Translations under genes and position numbers: made by a program | Shown: positions 34,262 through 43,277 of the stretch, in pieces | Position numbering within the stretch: position 1 is the stretch's first letter | Layout of the letters: the number at the start of each line of letters is the position of its first letter | Notes under the pieces: model-generated | The model's input: only the letters and a program-made list of their open reading frames with translations | What the model was told of the DNA's origin: nothing | The model's database searches: none | DNA from: Rufibacter ruber | GTDB lineage: Bacteria > Bacteroidota > Bacteroidia > Cytophagales > Hymenobacteraceae | Direction: 5' to 3' | Length of the DNA: 45,143 nucleotides | Assembly: GCF_001647275.1 (NCBI RefSeq) | Contig: NZ_LRMM01000038.1 | Coordinates: 1-45,143, forward strand

Positions 34262-35782
34262 TTATTTGGAAGTAAGCGCCTGTACCTGGGTTTTGTCCAG
34301 TTTCAAGGCCTTGATGAGGCGCGTGCCGTAGTCGGCATCGGCTTGGTAGAAATAGCTCACCATTTTGTTCAGCACTTCTTTGCTTCTGATCTGGCTCATG
34401 TCGCCGGCCAGGTTGCTGATGAGGTGCTCTTTCTCCGTTTTAGACAGGGAACGGTACAGGTCGCCGGCTTGCTGGAAGTTGTTCTGCTTGCTGATGGCGC
34501 GCTGCATGGTCTCGGCGTTTATCTTCTGGGTAGAGTAGTTGAACTGGGCATTATCTGTGAAAGACGGATGGGCCGTGCTGGGCTGGTAGTTCACGTCTGA
34601 TGCCGTGGTGCGGTTGCTCAACACGCCGTTCTGGTTGTAGCTGTTCACTTCTACTTTAGGGGCGTTTACCGGAATGCGCTGGAAGTTGCCGCCCAAACGG
34701 TAGCGCTGCGTGTCAAAATACGAGAACACGCGGCCCTGCAACAGACGGTCTTCAGAGGGCTCAATGCCGGGTACCAGGGTGCCGGGCGCAAATGCGGCCT
34801 GCTCCACTGACTCAAAGAAATTGTCCGGTACTTTGTTCAAGGTCATCTTGCCAATCTTTTTGCTCGGCGCGATGCTCTCTGGCCAGATCTTGGTAGGGTC
34901 CAGCGGGTTGAAATCAAACTTGTCCAGGTCCTCGGGCTTGATCATCTGCACCGACAGCTCCCAGGCGGGGAAATTGCCTTTGTTGATCTCAGCGTACAGG
35001 TCTTGGGTGGCGTGGCTGTGGTTGGTGGCTTGCACCTGGGCGGCCTGCGCCGAAGTCAGGGTTTTCACACCTTGCTGCGAGGTCCACTTGTATTTCACGT
35101 AAGTCACTTCGCCTTTGGCGTTCACCCATTTGAAGGCATGTACCCCAAAACCATCCATCTGCCGGAAGTTGGCCGGAATACCTAGATCCTGGTACAGGTA
35201 AGTGAGCATGTTGGTGCTTTCGGGCTGGTTAGACAGGAAGTCAAACACGCGGTGGTTGTCCTGGCGGTTGTAGATTGGCGACGGCTTGAACGAGTGCACC
35301 ATGTCTGGGAACTTGATGGCGTCTCTAATGAAGAACACCGGCAGGTTGTTGCCCACCAGGTCATAGTTGCCCTGGTCGGTGTAGAATTTCACGGCAAAAC
35401 CGCGCGGGTCACGCAGGGTTTCCGGAGAACCGGCCTCGTGTACTACTGTGGAGAAGCGCACAAATACCGGGGTTTTCTTGCCCGGCGTGTTGAACAGAGA
35501 AGCTTTGGTTAAGGCAGAATTATCAGCGTAATTCTCAAACTCCCCGAAGGCCCCGGCGCCGCGGGCATGTACCACGCGCTCGGGAATCCGTTCGCGGTCA
35601 AAAGAGGCCAGTTTTTCAATCAGATGCACATCGTCCAGCAGCACCGGACCATTCTCACCAGCCGTTCTGGAGTTCTGGTTGTTCCCCACCGGAGCGCCGG
35701 TATTGGTAGTAAGGGGTTTCTGCGCAAAAACCAGCTGGCTACCAGCCAGGAAGGTTAATAAGAGTAAGGGTTTTCTAAGCAT
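34262..35782 (-). CDS. katA: Exported monofunctional haem catalase
   Basis: A clade 3-type small-subunit catalase of about 506 residues that splits hydrogen peroxide into water and oxygen. Counting from the upstream ATG at 35806, the catalytic His80 is in RVVHARGAGAFGEFE, the catalytic Asn153 in GNNLPVFFIRDA, and the haem-ligand Tyr363 in GRVFSYFDTQRYRLGG. A hydrophobic signal peptide ends near LVFAQ, so the enzyme should act in the periplasm. The ATG at 35782 is preferred because it leaves a compact signal peptide (MLRKPLLLLTFLAG) after an A+T-rich leader, but 35806 is possible. It heads a minus-strand run with hemA, an ankyrin protein and hscB. Confidence 0.93.
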   Translation of the reverse strand: MLRKPLLLLTFLAGSQLVFAQKPLTTNTGAPVGNNQNSRTAGENGPVLLDDVHLIEKLASFDRERIPERVVHARGAGAFGEFENYADNSALTKASLFNTPGKKTPVFVRFSTVVHEAGSPETLRDPRGFAVKFYTDQGNYDLVGNNLPVFFIRDAIKFPDMVHSFKPSPIYNRQDNHRVFDFLSNQPESTNMLTYLYQDLGIPANFRQMDGFGVHAFKWVNAKGEVTYVKYKWTSQQGVKTLTSAQAAQVQATNHSHATQDLYAEINKGNFPAWELSVQMIKPEDLDKFDFNPLDPTKIWPESIAPSKKIGKMTLNKVPDNFFESVEQAAFAPGTLVPGIEPSEDRLLQGRVFSYFDTQRYRLGGNFQRIPVNAPKVEVNSYNQNGVLSNRTTASDVNYQPSTAHPSFTDNAQFNYSTQKINAETMQRAISKQNNFQQAGDLYRSLSKTEKEHLISNLAGDMSQIRSKEVLNKMVSYFYQADADYGTRLIKALKLDKTQVQALTSK

Positions 35783-35806
35783 TTTGGGTTTAGTAAAATA
35801 AATCAT

Positions 35807-36341
35807 GGCCCAAAATTGCCGGGTTAAAGCTTATTGTTCAAATCGATAATAAAGATGATATGATAGATAAAAACGATGATGCGTTTTAATTAGTTCTTTA
35901 CTATATAGATGCAGAACCTTGAGGCTGGTTGAAAATCTTGCGGCGGAGCAAAGGGGGCGCTGGTTGACTTGTGATATTAGGGAGCATTAGCTATGTTTTC
36001 GCCAGAGGTTCTTAAAGAGTTGGTTCTGGGGCAGGCATCTGCTTGTGCTGCCGTTTTCGGCCTGTTTTTCTTAAATCAGGACTAAACTAGGGAAACACCA
36101 GCTACTGCAGGCGCAATCATCCGCTTGCGGAAGATAACCAACCCTCTGATCCAATGTAGTTGGCGGCCTACCCACTACCCCAATGGCACAGAAAGGCTTA
36201 AAGGAAAAAGAGTCGCCGTCCTGCTGGCTGTGCATTAACAGGCAGCTATTTGCTCTCTTTATTTGCGTAATTTTACCTTGGGCTTGCTACAGGTTTGCAG
36301 GGGAGTGGGATAAGGGGGAAAGAACAAGCGTATCAGAAAAC
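35807..36341. other. Divergent gap between katA and the two-component genes
   Basis: This roughly 535-base gap should contain the promoters of katA and of the OmpR-type regulator. A decayed heptad palindrome is present at 36050-36086. An open frame from 36183 joins the regulator in frame and would add a hydrophobic 53-residue extension; this is judged non-coding. Confidence 0.5.
36050..36086. repeat. Decayed heptad palindrome
   Basis: CCGTTTTCGGCCTGTTTTT and a degraded AATCAGGACTAAAC keep the family outline with poor pairing on the right. Confidence 0.45.
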
Positions 36342-37025
36342 ATGAAAATACTGGTCATTGAAGATGAGCCCAACGTGGCCGCATTTATCAAACGCGGCTT
36401 GCAGGAGCAGACGTTTGAGGTGGAGGTGGCTTATGACGGCAACACGGGTAAAAAGCTGGCGCTGCAGAACGAGTACCAGGTCATTGTCATGGACGTGATC
36501 TTGCCCCACCTCAGCGGGCTGGACCTGTGCCGGCAGCTGCGCCAGGAACAGCTGCGCACGCCCATTCTGCTGCTCACGGCATTGGGCACCACAGATGATG
36601 TGGTAGACGGTCTGGAAGCCGGGGCCGATGATTATTTACCCAAGCCCTTCAAGTTCAGAGAGCTGGTGGCGCGGGTGCGGGCATTGGCGCGGCGGGCAGA
36701 ACCAGTGACTACCAGTCATCTGCTGTACGCCGGAGATTTGACCATGAACCTGGATACCAAAGAAGTGACCCGGGCCGGAAAACCCATCCACCTCACCGCC
36801 CGTGAGTTCGCCCTGCTGGAGTTTTTCCTGAAAAAGCAGGGCAAGGTGCTTTCCCGCGTAGACCTGCTGGAAAACGTCTGGGACCTTAACTTTGACCTGG
36901 GCTCCAACGTGGTAGATGTGTACGTGAACTACCTCCGCAACAAGATAGACAAAGACTTTCCCGCTAAGCTGCTGCACACGGTGGTGGGCATGGGCTATAT
37001 GCTGAAGGAGCCGGAGAACGTATGA
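36342..37025 (+). CDS. OmpR/CusR-type response regulator
   Basis: A 227-residue regulator. The receiver domain (1-115) has Asp8, phospho-acceptor Asp51 in VIVMDVILP, and Lys101 in YLPKPFKFRELVARVRAL. The C-terminal winged-helix domain (about 128-224) has LTAREFALLEFFLKKQGKVL and the end pattern VVGMGYMLKEP, typical of the PhoB/OmpR class. The ATG at 36342 gives the standard N-terminus MKILVIEDEPN. It overlaps its kinase gene by four bases (ATGA). The facing RND efflux operon and the triple repeat at 44643-44672 make it the likely activator of that operon, in the manner of CusR or CzcR; this is inference. Confidence 0.95.
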   Translation: MKILVIEDEPNVAAFIKRGLQEQTFEVEVAYDGNTGKKLALQNEYQVIVMDVILPHLSGLDLCRQLRQEQLRTPILLLTALGTTDDVVDGLEAGADDYLPKPFKFRELVARVRALARRAEPVTTSHLLYAGDLTMNLDTKEVTRAGKPIHLTAREFALLEFFLKKQGKVLSRVDLLENVWDLNFDLGSNVVDVYVNYLRNKIDKDFPAKLLHTVVGMGYMLKEPENV

Positions 37026-38386
37026 CTTTCAGAAACCAACTCACCCTCACGTTTGCCGGCCTCACCACGGTCATTCTCGTGGTCATCATCAGTGTGATTT
37101 ATCTGGTGGCAGAGCAGTTTACCCGCCGGCAGTATTTCCAGCGGTTAATGGACCGGGGCATTGTGGCGGCGCAGATGTACCTGGAGCAGGACGAATTCAG
37201 TGCGCAGCGGCTCCAGAAAACCCGCCGCAAGTTCTTTCAAAGCCTCTCAGAGGAGCGGTTCGCCATTTATGACCATAACCGGCAGTTGCACGTGGCCTCA
37301 GATAGCGCCGGTCTGGCGGTTCCGCCTAAGGTCTTTGAGCAGATAAAAACCAAGGGCGAAACCGAATTCTGGCAGCAGGGGCAGCAGGGGGTGGGGCTCT
37401 GGTATGAAGACAATGAAGGTGATTTCTATGTCATTGTCATTGCCCAGGACATCACCGGTGCCGGTAAACTGCAGAACCTGCGCGAGGTGTTAATCATCAG
37501 TGTGCTGCTGGGTTGCCTGGTGATGGTGGCAGCCGGTCATTTCTTCGCCCGAAGGGTGCTGCAACCCATTGTGGCCATTGTGCAGGAGGTGAACAAAATA
37601 AGGGCGTCTAACCTGCACCTGCGGGTGAAGGAGCGGCCCGCCCGTGATGAAATTGGTGAACTGGTCCATACCTTCAACCAAATGCTGGAACGCCTGGATA
37701 CGTCTTTTTACATGCAGAAAAGTTTTATCGCCAACGCCTCCCATGAGCTCCGTAACCCGTTAACCGCCATCAGCGGCGAGCTGGAAGTTACCCTGATGCA
37801 GGACCGAACGCCCGCTGACTACAAAGCGTCTCTGCAAACGCTCCAGAAAGAGACAGACCGGCTGGAAAAACTCACCACTGATTTGATTCTCCTGGCCCAG
37901 ACCGGCTTTGATGAACAGGAGATTAGGAAAGAGCGCGTCCGGGTAGACGAAGTCCTGCTGGAAGTAAAAGTGGAGCTGACCTATTCCCTGCCGCAGAACC
38001 AGATTCAGATTGACCTCTCCACGTTACCGCCAGACGCAGACCGGTTGACGGTGTTAGGCAGCCGGAGTCTTCTGCAGATAGCCTTCAAAAACGTACTGGA
38101 GAACGCCTCAAAATTCTCAGACCACCAGCCGGTTCAGGTGTCACTGTCCTGGCGGGGAACGCTGCTAACGGTAACCGTGCAGGACCAGGGGATCGGGATT
38201 CCGGAAGCCGAAATAGACCGGGTAAAGGAGCCTTTCTACCGTGCTAAGAATGCCCGTGACCGAATGGGTACCGGCATAGGGCTGACCATGGTAGAAAAGG
38301 TGCTGCGGCTGCATGGCGGGGAAGTGAAAGTGTCTTCCACTTTAGGTAAAGGAACAACCGTTATTTTACTGTTGCCATCAATGTAA
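37022..38386 (+). CDS. Membrane sensor histidine kinase, partner of the OmpR-type regulator
   Basis: A 454-residue kinase with two membrane helices (about 8-31 and 155-178) around a periplasmic sensor of some 120 residues, then a HAMP domain (about 178-232). The HisKA box is ASHELRNPLTAI with phospho-acceptor His241. The ATPase domain has an N box (NVLENASKFS), a G1 box (VQDQGIGIPEAE), an F-box FYRAKNARDRMGTG and a G2 box (GIGLTMVEKVLRLHGG). The layout matches CusS/CzcS-type metal sensors, but no obvious cluster of His or Met residues marks a metal site in the periplasmic part. It is translationally coupled to the regulator gene. Confidence 0.94.
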   Translation: MTFRNQLTLTFAGLTTVILVVIISVIYLVAEQFTRRQYFQRLMDRGIVAAQMYLEQDEFSAQRLQKTRRKFFQSLSEERFAIYDHNRQLHVASDSAGLAVPPKVFEQIKTKGETEFWQQGQQGVGLWYEDNEGDFYVIVIAQDITGAGKLQNLREVLIISVLLGCLVMVAAGHFFARRVLQPIVAIVQEVNKIRASNLHLRVKERPARDEIGELVHTFNQMLERLDTSFYMQKSFIANASHELRNPLTAISGELEVTLMQDRTPADYKASLQTLQKETDRLEKLTTDLILLAQTGFDEQEIRKERVRVDEVLLEVKVELTYSLPQNQIQIDLSTLPPDADRLTVLGSRSLLQIAFKNVLENASKFSDHQPVQVSLSWRGTLLTVTVQDQGIGIPEAEIDRVKEPFYRAKNARDRMGTGIGLTMVEKVLRLHGGEVKVSSTLGKGTTVILLLPSM

Positions 38387-38415
38387 CAGCTTCTTCTTTC
38401 GGTGAATAGAAAGGT

Positions 38416-38463
38416 GCTGCCGTTTTCGGACTGTTTTTAGAAAAACAAGCTGAAAACGGCAGC
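38416..38463. repeat. Heptad palindrome with matched outer arms
   Basis: GCTGCCGTTTTCGGACTGTT and its near inverse. The first heptad has changed from CTGTTTT to CCGTTTT, and the matching right arm has changed to AAAACGG, so pairing is kept. It starts 29 bases after the kinase stop codon. Confidence 0.8.
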
Positions 38464-38720
38464 TAACTGTAGAACAGAAGCCTTTGGCTCCCACTTTTAC
38501 AGTTCTCAGGTTTATTCCAAATTTATTCCGTAAGAAAGGCCTCTAATTCCCGTTGCTGTTCCAATTTCAGATTTCCTGGAATCTCTCTGGTGCGGAAGTT
38601 ACTTCCGTGCCTTTTTTAAAAATTCCTTAATAAGGCTATACTATCACTAAGTGGCCATTGCAGGGTTAATAGGCTTCGTTTTTCTTTCTCATAACTTCGG
38701 AGAAGTTAAGGATGAGAGTT

Positions 38721-38764
38721 TCCTGTTTTCGGTCTGTTTTCTTAAAAACAGGCCGAAAACAGGA
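38721..38764. repeat. Heptad palindrome (near-perfect)
   Basis: TCCTGTTTTCGGTCTGTTTT, a short loop, then AAAACAGGCCGAAAACAGGA. One G-T pair occurs in the stem and the outer TCC/GGA pair extends it. It lies downstream of the RND operon. Confidence 0.82.
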
Positions 38765-38772
38765 GTTGGCTG

Positions 38773-38802
38773 AAAACAAAAGAGGTGGCCAAAAACCACC
38801 TC
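38773..38802 (-). terminator. Intrinsic terminator of the RND efflux operon
   Basis: On the minus strand, GAGGTGG, a 7-base loop, CCACCTC and then TTTTGTTTT form a compact hairpin with a T-tract, 56 bases after the RND pump stop codon. Confidence 0.82.
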
Positions 38803-38857
38803 CTTTCACTCAAAACAAACGCACTGAAACACAATGGAACTGTTCAACCTGTTAAAA

Positions 38858-41800
38858 CTAGGCAGGAACGGCTTCTTCTAACCGAACCCTGCGGTACTTG
38901 GTTTGTTTCTGTCTGAGTGTTCTCTTATACACGCTGTCAAAGAGCAGCGGGAAAATGAGCAAGGTCAGAATAGTGGCACTTATTAGTCCACCAATCACCA
39001 CAATGGCCAGCGGTTTCTGCGTCTCAGAGCCAATTCCCGTAGAAAGAGCCGCGGGTACCAGACCTATGGCAGCCATCATGGCGGTCATCACTACCGGGCG
39101 GGTCCGTTCGGCCACGCCTTCTTTGATGGCCTGCATGAGCGGCATCTGTTCCTCTAGGTTCTTCTTGAACACCGAGATAAGGATTACCCCGTTCTGCACG
39201 CAGATACCAAACAGGGCAATGAAACCCACGCCCGCTGAAATACTGAAATTGGTATTGGTGAGCAGCAGGGCCAGAATACCGCCAATGAGGGCAAACGGCA
39301 CGTTCAGAATCACCAGGGCAGCGTCACGGCCATTGCTGAACAGCGCGAAGAGAATCAGGAAGATGAGTACCAGACTCACCGGTACCACCTTCATCAATCG
39401 GTCTGTTGCTCGAATCTGGTTTTCAAACTCACCTTTCCACTCCAGGTGCATGCCTTTATCTAACTTAATTGCCTGATTTACCTTCTCCTGCGCCTCTTTG
39501 ATGGTGCTGCCTAAGTCACGGCCACGTACCGAGAATTTCACGGCGATGAAGCGGGCGTTGTCTTCGCGGTACACAAAGGCGGGGCCGGTGACGGTGCTGA
39601 TTTTGGCAATCTCGTTGAGCGAGATGTTGCCGCCGTGGCTCGTGGGCACCCGCAGGTTGGCCAGCTGTTCCTCATTGTTCCTGAACTCCTGCTGGTACCT
39701 GATTCTGATGTCAAATTTGCGCTCGCCCTCATACAGGCTGCTGGCACCCTTTCCGCCAATGGCCATCTCAATCACCGCCTGGGCATCTGCCGGGGACACG
39801 CCGTAAGAAGCCATGCGCTGTTGGTCCAGTTCTACCCGCATCTCGGGCTGACCTATGAGGCTAATCACGCCTAGGTCGTCAATTCCCTCAATCTTATTGA
39901 GCACGCTGTACACGCTGTCGCCCAACACCTCCAGCCGCTGCAGGTTATCCCCGAAGACTTTCACGGCCATGGAGCCTTTCACCCCAGACACGGCCTCCTC
40001 CACGTTGTCCATAATGGGCTGGGAGAAGTTGAAGCTGATGCCCTGGTATGAAGCCAGCCTTTGCTGCATCTCGTCAATGAGCTGCTCCTTAGAAATCTTG
40101 CGCTGCCAGTCATTCTTGGGCTTGAGGTCTACGTGCAGCTCAATGTTGAAGAAGCCGGTAGGGTCGGTGCCGTCATTGGGGCGGCCGGTCTGCGACATCA
40201 CCTGTTTCACCTCGTCAAAGGCGCCGATGGTTTTGCGTATCTTCTCCGTCATCTCCACCGACTGCTGCAGACTGGTACTCATAGGCATGCTGGCCCGCAC
40301 GTACACCGCGCCCTCGTTCAACTGCGGCAAAAATTCTGAGCCCAGAAACTTGAACAGGTGCAGTCCCACACCCATCACCACCATGGCCACTACCAGACTG
40401 GCTTTTTTATTCCGGTAGGTGAACGAGAAGCCCTTGAACACATACTTGTTGATGAAGTTCACAAACGGGTTGTGCTTCTCCCGCACGTTCTTGTTCAAGA
40501 GCATGCTGCTGAGCACCGGCACCAAGGTTAGGGTGAAAAACAAGGCACCCAGCAAGGCAAAGCCCAACGTATACGCCAGCGGCGAAAACATTTTCCCCTC
40601 CACTTTCTGGAACGCGAAGATGGGCAGCAAGGCGGTGATTATGATAAGCTTGGAGAAGAAGATGGACTTACCCAGGTCAACGGCGGTTTTCTTGATGATG
40701 CCGCGTTTTGACAAGGCGTTGAAACGGGGCATTCCCAGCTCATGCGCTTTCTTGTCCAGCACCACAAACAGTCCTTCCACCATCACCACCGCCCCGTCAA
40801 TGATAATCCCGAAGTCAATGGCCCCCATAGAAAGCAGGTTGGCCGACATACCTTTGAGGCGCATACACACAAACGCGAAGAGCAGCGCCAGCGGTATAAT
40901 GATGGCTACGGTGAGCGTAGTGCGCCAATCGGCCATGAACAGGAACACAATCACGGTCACCAGCACAATGCCTTCCAGCAGGTTGTGGGTCACCGTGGTG
41001 GTGGTGAAACCAATGAGGTCAGAGCGGTCATAGAATGGCACAATCTTCACATCATCGGGCAGTACCACATCGTTCAGTTCAGTGATTTTGCTTTTGAGAG
41101 CCGCCAGCACCTCACTGGGGTTCTCGTTCTTGCGCATCACCACAATGCCTTCCACCAGATTGGTTTGCTCGTCACGGCCCACGTTGCCCAGGTTGGGCAG
41201 GTGTGATTCTGCCACCGTGGCCACGTTCTTGATGAGCACCGGCACGCCCTGCCGGTCTGTGACCATCACGTTCTCAATCTCATTAATGTTGTTGAGCTGC
41301 CCAATGCCGCGCACCACGTAGGCCTGGCCGTTTTTCTCAATAACATCACCACCCACGTTGAGGTTGCTTTTGGCAATGGCCTCATACACGTCTGGGGCGG
41401 TGATGTTATATTTCCCAATCAGGCTGGGGTCTACGCTCACCTCGTAGGTTTTTATTTCTCCCCCAAAACTCACTACGTCGGCAATGCCTGGCACGCCCTT
41501 CAGTTTGCGGTCGATCACCCAGTCCTGAATGGTTTTCAGTTCGCGTACATCCTTGGTCTTGCTTTCAAGGGTGTAGCGGAATATCTCGCCGGTGGGCCCC
41601 GCCGACGGCTGCATCTCGGCGTCTATGCCTTCCGGTAGGTTTACCGTGGCCAATTGGTTGGCTACCAGCTGACGGGCATGGAAATCGTCTACCTCGTCTT
41701 CAAAAATCATGGTCACCACCGACAGTCCGAAGAGGGAGATGGAGCGCAGGCTGGTCTTTTTTGGCACCACGTTCATTTCCACCTCAATAGGAATGGTCAC

Positions 41801-42001
41801 AAACTTCTCCACCTCCTCGGCACTGCGGCCAGGCCATTGGGTAATAATTTGCACGCGGGTGTTGGTCACATCCGGAAATGCCTCAATGGGCGTGTGCATG
41901 AAACTTATCACCCCCGCCACCACAATGCCAATGGTCATGAAAAAGACCAGGAACCGGTTCTTGAGCGAGAATGCAATGATATTTTTGATAAAAGAATTCA
42001 T
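38858..42001 (-). CDS. Heavy-metal efflux RND pump (CzcA/CusA family)
   Basis: A 1047-residue inner-membrane proton-driven pump of the HME-RND family. Twelve membrane helices are expected; the first starts at about residue 12. The fourth helix carries the proton-relay residues Asp396, Asp402 and Glu409 in DFGIIIDGAVVMVEG, with the same spacing as in CzcA. The start FIKNIIAFSLKNRFLVFF and the block PSAGPTGEIFRYTLESK are typical of the family. Where CusA-type pumps carry Met in the periplasmic cleft, this protein reads TGFFNIELHVDLKP, without Met, so Zn/Co/Cd/Ni seems more likely than Cu/Ag; this is a weak inference. It is the last gene of the three-gene efflux operon. Confidence 0.93.
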   Translation of the reverse strand: MNSFIKNIIAFSLKNRFLVFFMTIGIVVAGVISFMHTPIEAFPDVTNTRVQIITQWPGRSAEEVEKFVTIPIEVEMNVVPKKTSLRSISLFGLSVVTMIFEDEVDDFHARQLVANQLATVNLPEGIDAEMQPSAGPTGEIFRYTLESKTKDVRELKTIQDWVIDRKLKGVPGIADVVSFGGEIKTYEVSVDPSLIGKYNITAPDVYEAIAKSNLNVGGDVIEKNGQAYVVRGIGQLNNINEIENVMVTDRQGVPVLIKNVATVAESHLPNLGNVGRDEQTNLVEGIVVMRKNENPSEVLAALKSKITELNDVVLPDDVKIVPFYDRSDLIGFTTTTVTHNLLEGIVLVTVIVFLFMADWRTTLTVAIIIPLALLFAFVCMRLKGMSANLLSMGAIDFGIIIDGAVVMVEGLFVVLDKKAHELGMPRFNALSKRGIIKKTAVDLGKSIFFSKLIIITALLPIFAFQKVEGKMFSPLAYTLGFALLGALFFTLTLVPVLSSMLLNKNVREKHNPFVNFINKYVFKGFSFTYRNKKASLVVAMVVMGVGLHLFKFLGSEFLPQLNEGAVYVRASMPMSTSLQQSVEMTEKIRKTIGAFDEVKQVMSQTGRPNDGTDPTGFFNIELHVDLKPKNDWQRKISKEQLIDEMQQRLASYQGISFNFSQPIMDNVEEAVSGVKGSMAVKVFGDNLQRLEVLGDSVYSVLNKIEGIDDLGVISLIGQPEMRVELDQQRMASYGVSPADAQAVIEMAIGGKGASSLYEGERKFDIRIRYQQEFRNNEEQLANLRVPTSHGGNISLNEIAKISTVTGPAFVYREDNARFIAVKFSVRGRDLGSTIKEAQEKVNQAIKLDKGMHLEWKGEFENQIRATDRLMKVVPVSLVLIFLILFALFSNGRDAALVILNVPFALIGGILALLLTNTNFSISAGVGFIALFGICVQNGVILISVFKKNLEEQMPLMQAIKEGVAERTRPVVMTAMMAAIGLVPAALSTGIGSETQKPLAIVVIGGLISATILTLLIFPLLFDSVYKRTLRQKQTKYRRVRLEEAVPA

Positions 42002-42080
42002 CTGGAAAATGTCTTTACAGATTGTATGAGTGCCTTGAGTCCAGCTGAAAAGAGGTCAAGGTCACAAGCATTATTTTATT

Positions 42081-42119
42081 CTGTTTTCGGGCTATTTTTC
42101 AAAAAACAGCCCGAAAATG
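42081..42119. repeat. Heptad palindrome inside the efflux operon
   Basis: CTGTTTTCGGGCTATTTTT, a single-base turn, then AAAAACAGCCCGAAAATG. It lies in the 143-base gap between the adaptor and pump genes, so here the element falls inside a probable operon rather than at its end; it may tune pump expression or stabilise the upstream mRNA. Confidence 0.8.
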
Positions 42120-42144
42120 CTACCGCTAATTGGAGCGTGAAATG

Positions 42145-43257
42145 TTATTTGGCTTTGGAGGCATTGTAAACCAGCAGCGGGTATTTGCTCACCACCTGTT
42201 CGCCTGCCTCAATACCGCTGGTGAGGTAGGCCGTTTGCCCCACGGTCTGGTACAGTTTCACCTCGCGCTGCACCACGTCACAGCGCTTGCGGTACACCAT
42301 CACGTAGTTTTTGCTTTGGTCAAACACCAGCGCATGGGCAGGAATGGCCATAAGTTGCTTGTCTTCGGGGTACTCAATCCTGATGTTGGCGAACATCTCG
42401 GGTTTAAGTGAGAAATCAGGATTATCCAAGCGTACCCGCACTTTCATGGTGCGGCTCTCGGGGTCCAGCACGTTGAAGATTTTGTCAATCTTGCCCCTAA
42501 AGACTTTGTCTGGATAACTTAAAGTTGTCACCTCTGCGGCATAGCCCTCTTTCACCTTGGCAATGTCAGACTCAAACACGTTGGCCATAACCCAGATTTC
42601 ATTCATGCTGGAGATGGTGAACAGGTTGGTGTCATTGTCTGAGCGAATCTGCATGTCGGCGTTCACGTTCTTCTCCACCACAAACCCGGCAGAGGGCGCC
42701 TTCACCACGTATTCAGAGCCTTTGCCAATGCTGTAAATGCTAAAGACCTGTTTCATGCGCTGGGCCTCGGCTTGGGCGATGTCTCTTTCCCGCTGCGCCG
42801 CCAGCACATCCTGCTCAGAAACCAACCCAGACTTGGCCATGTCTTTGGCCACCTCCAGGTTCTTCTGGGCCACCTGCAACGCAGATTGCGCCGAAATGCG
42901 CTGTTGCTCAAACTCGGCTATCTCACTGCTTCTAATCACGGCCAGCGTCTGTCCTTTCTGCACGTAATCCCCCAGCTCCACCTTCACGGTCTGCACATGG
43001 CCACCCACCAGCGGGAAAATCTTGAAGACTTTCTTCTCATCTAAGGCAATCTTGCCCACCAGCTGCAACTGGTTGTTCACGTTCTGCATTCGCGCCGAAT
43101 CCAGCTTAATCAACTGGGAAAGGGTATCAGTGAGGCAAAGCTCTTTATCTGCCAATGCAGCATTTGAAATTGGCTTTTTCTCCTCAGAACAGGCAAAGAA
43201 GAAGGTGCAGCCCGTGAGCAGAGAGAACAGAAGCGGCGTGGTTATCTTATTTTTCAT
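42145..43257 (-). CDS. RND efflux periplasmic adaptor (membrane fusion protein), lipoprotein
   Basis: A 370-residue adaptor that links the inner-membrane pump to the outer-membrane channel. The ATG at 43257 is used, as the longer frame would need a GTG three codons earlier. The signal peptide has lipobox LTGC (Cys17; a second Cys at 23 follows). The split lipoyl-like domain begins with PLVGGHVQTVKVELGDYVQK (about 80-100), followed by a coiled-coil hairpin (about 110-160, rich in Ala, Gln and Glu) and the returning lipoyl half (VVKAPSAGFVVEKNV). The beta-barrel and membrane-proximal parts run to the end (PAHALVFDQSKNYVMVYR). No His-rich metal tail is seen. The gene follows the TolC-like gene by 20 bases. 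Confidence 0.92.
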   Translation of the reverse strand: MKNKITTPLLFSLLTGCTFFFACSEEKKPISNAALADKELCLTDTLSQLIKLDSARMQNVNNQLQLVGKIALDEKKVFKIFPLVGGHVQTVKVELGDYVQKGQTLAVIRSSEIAEFEQQRISAQSALQVAQKNLEVAKDMAKSGLVSEQDVLAAQRERDIAQAEAQRMKQVFSIYSIGKGSEYVVKAPSAGFVVEKNVNADMQIRSDNDTNLFTISSMNEIWVMANVFESDIAKVKEGYAAEVTTLSYPDKVFRGKIDKIFNVLDPESRTMKVRVRLDNPDFSLKPEMFANIRIEYPEDKQLMAIPAHALVFDQSKNYVMVYRKRCDVVQREVKLYQTVGQTAYLTSGIEAGEQVVSKYPLLVYNASKAK

Positions 43258-43277
43258 GGTATTCACAGAGGATAGGT

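Larger units (their letters stand above)
38387..38857. other. Convergent gap with two palindromes and a terminator
   Basis: The 471 bases between the convergent kinase and RND genes contain heptad palindromes at 38416 and 38721 and a minus-strand terminator at 38773. No gene is recognisable. Confidence 0.5.

Noticed and set aside
36183-36341. A 53-codon in-frame extension of the OmpR-type regulator with a hydrophobic stretch
   Set aside because: Response regulators of this class start at MKILVIEDEP. The extension has no family resemblance and lies in the divergent promoter region.
38898-41321. Plus-strand frames of up to 204 codons opposite the RND pump gene
   Set aside because: They are antisense shadows of a long conserved gene and show no protein-like features.
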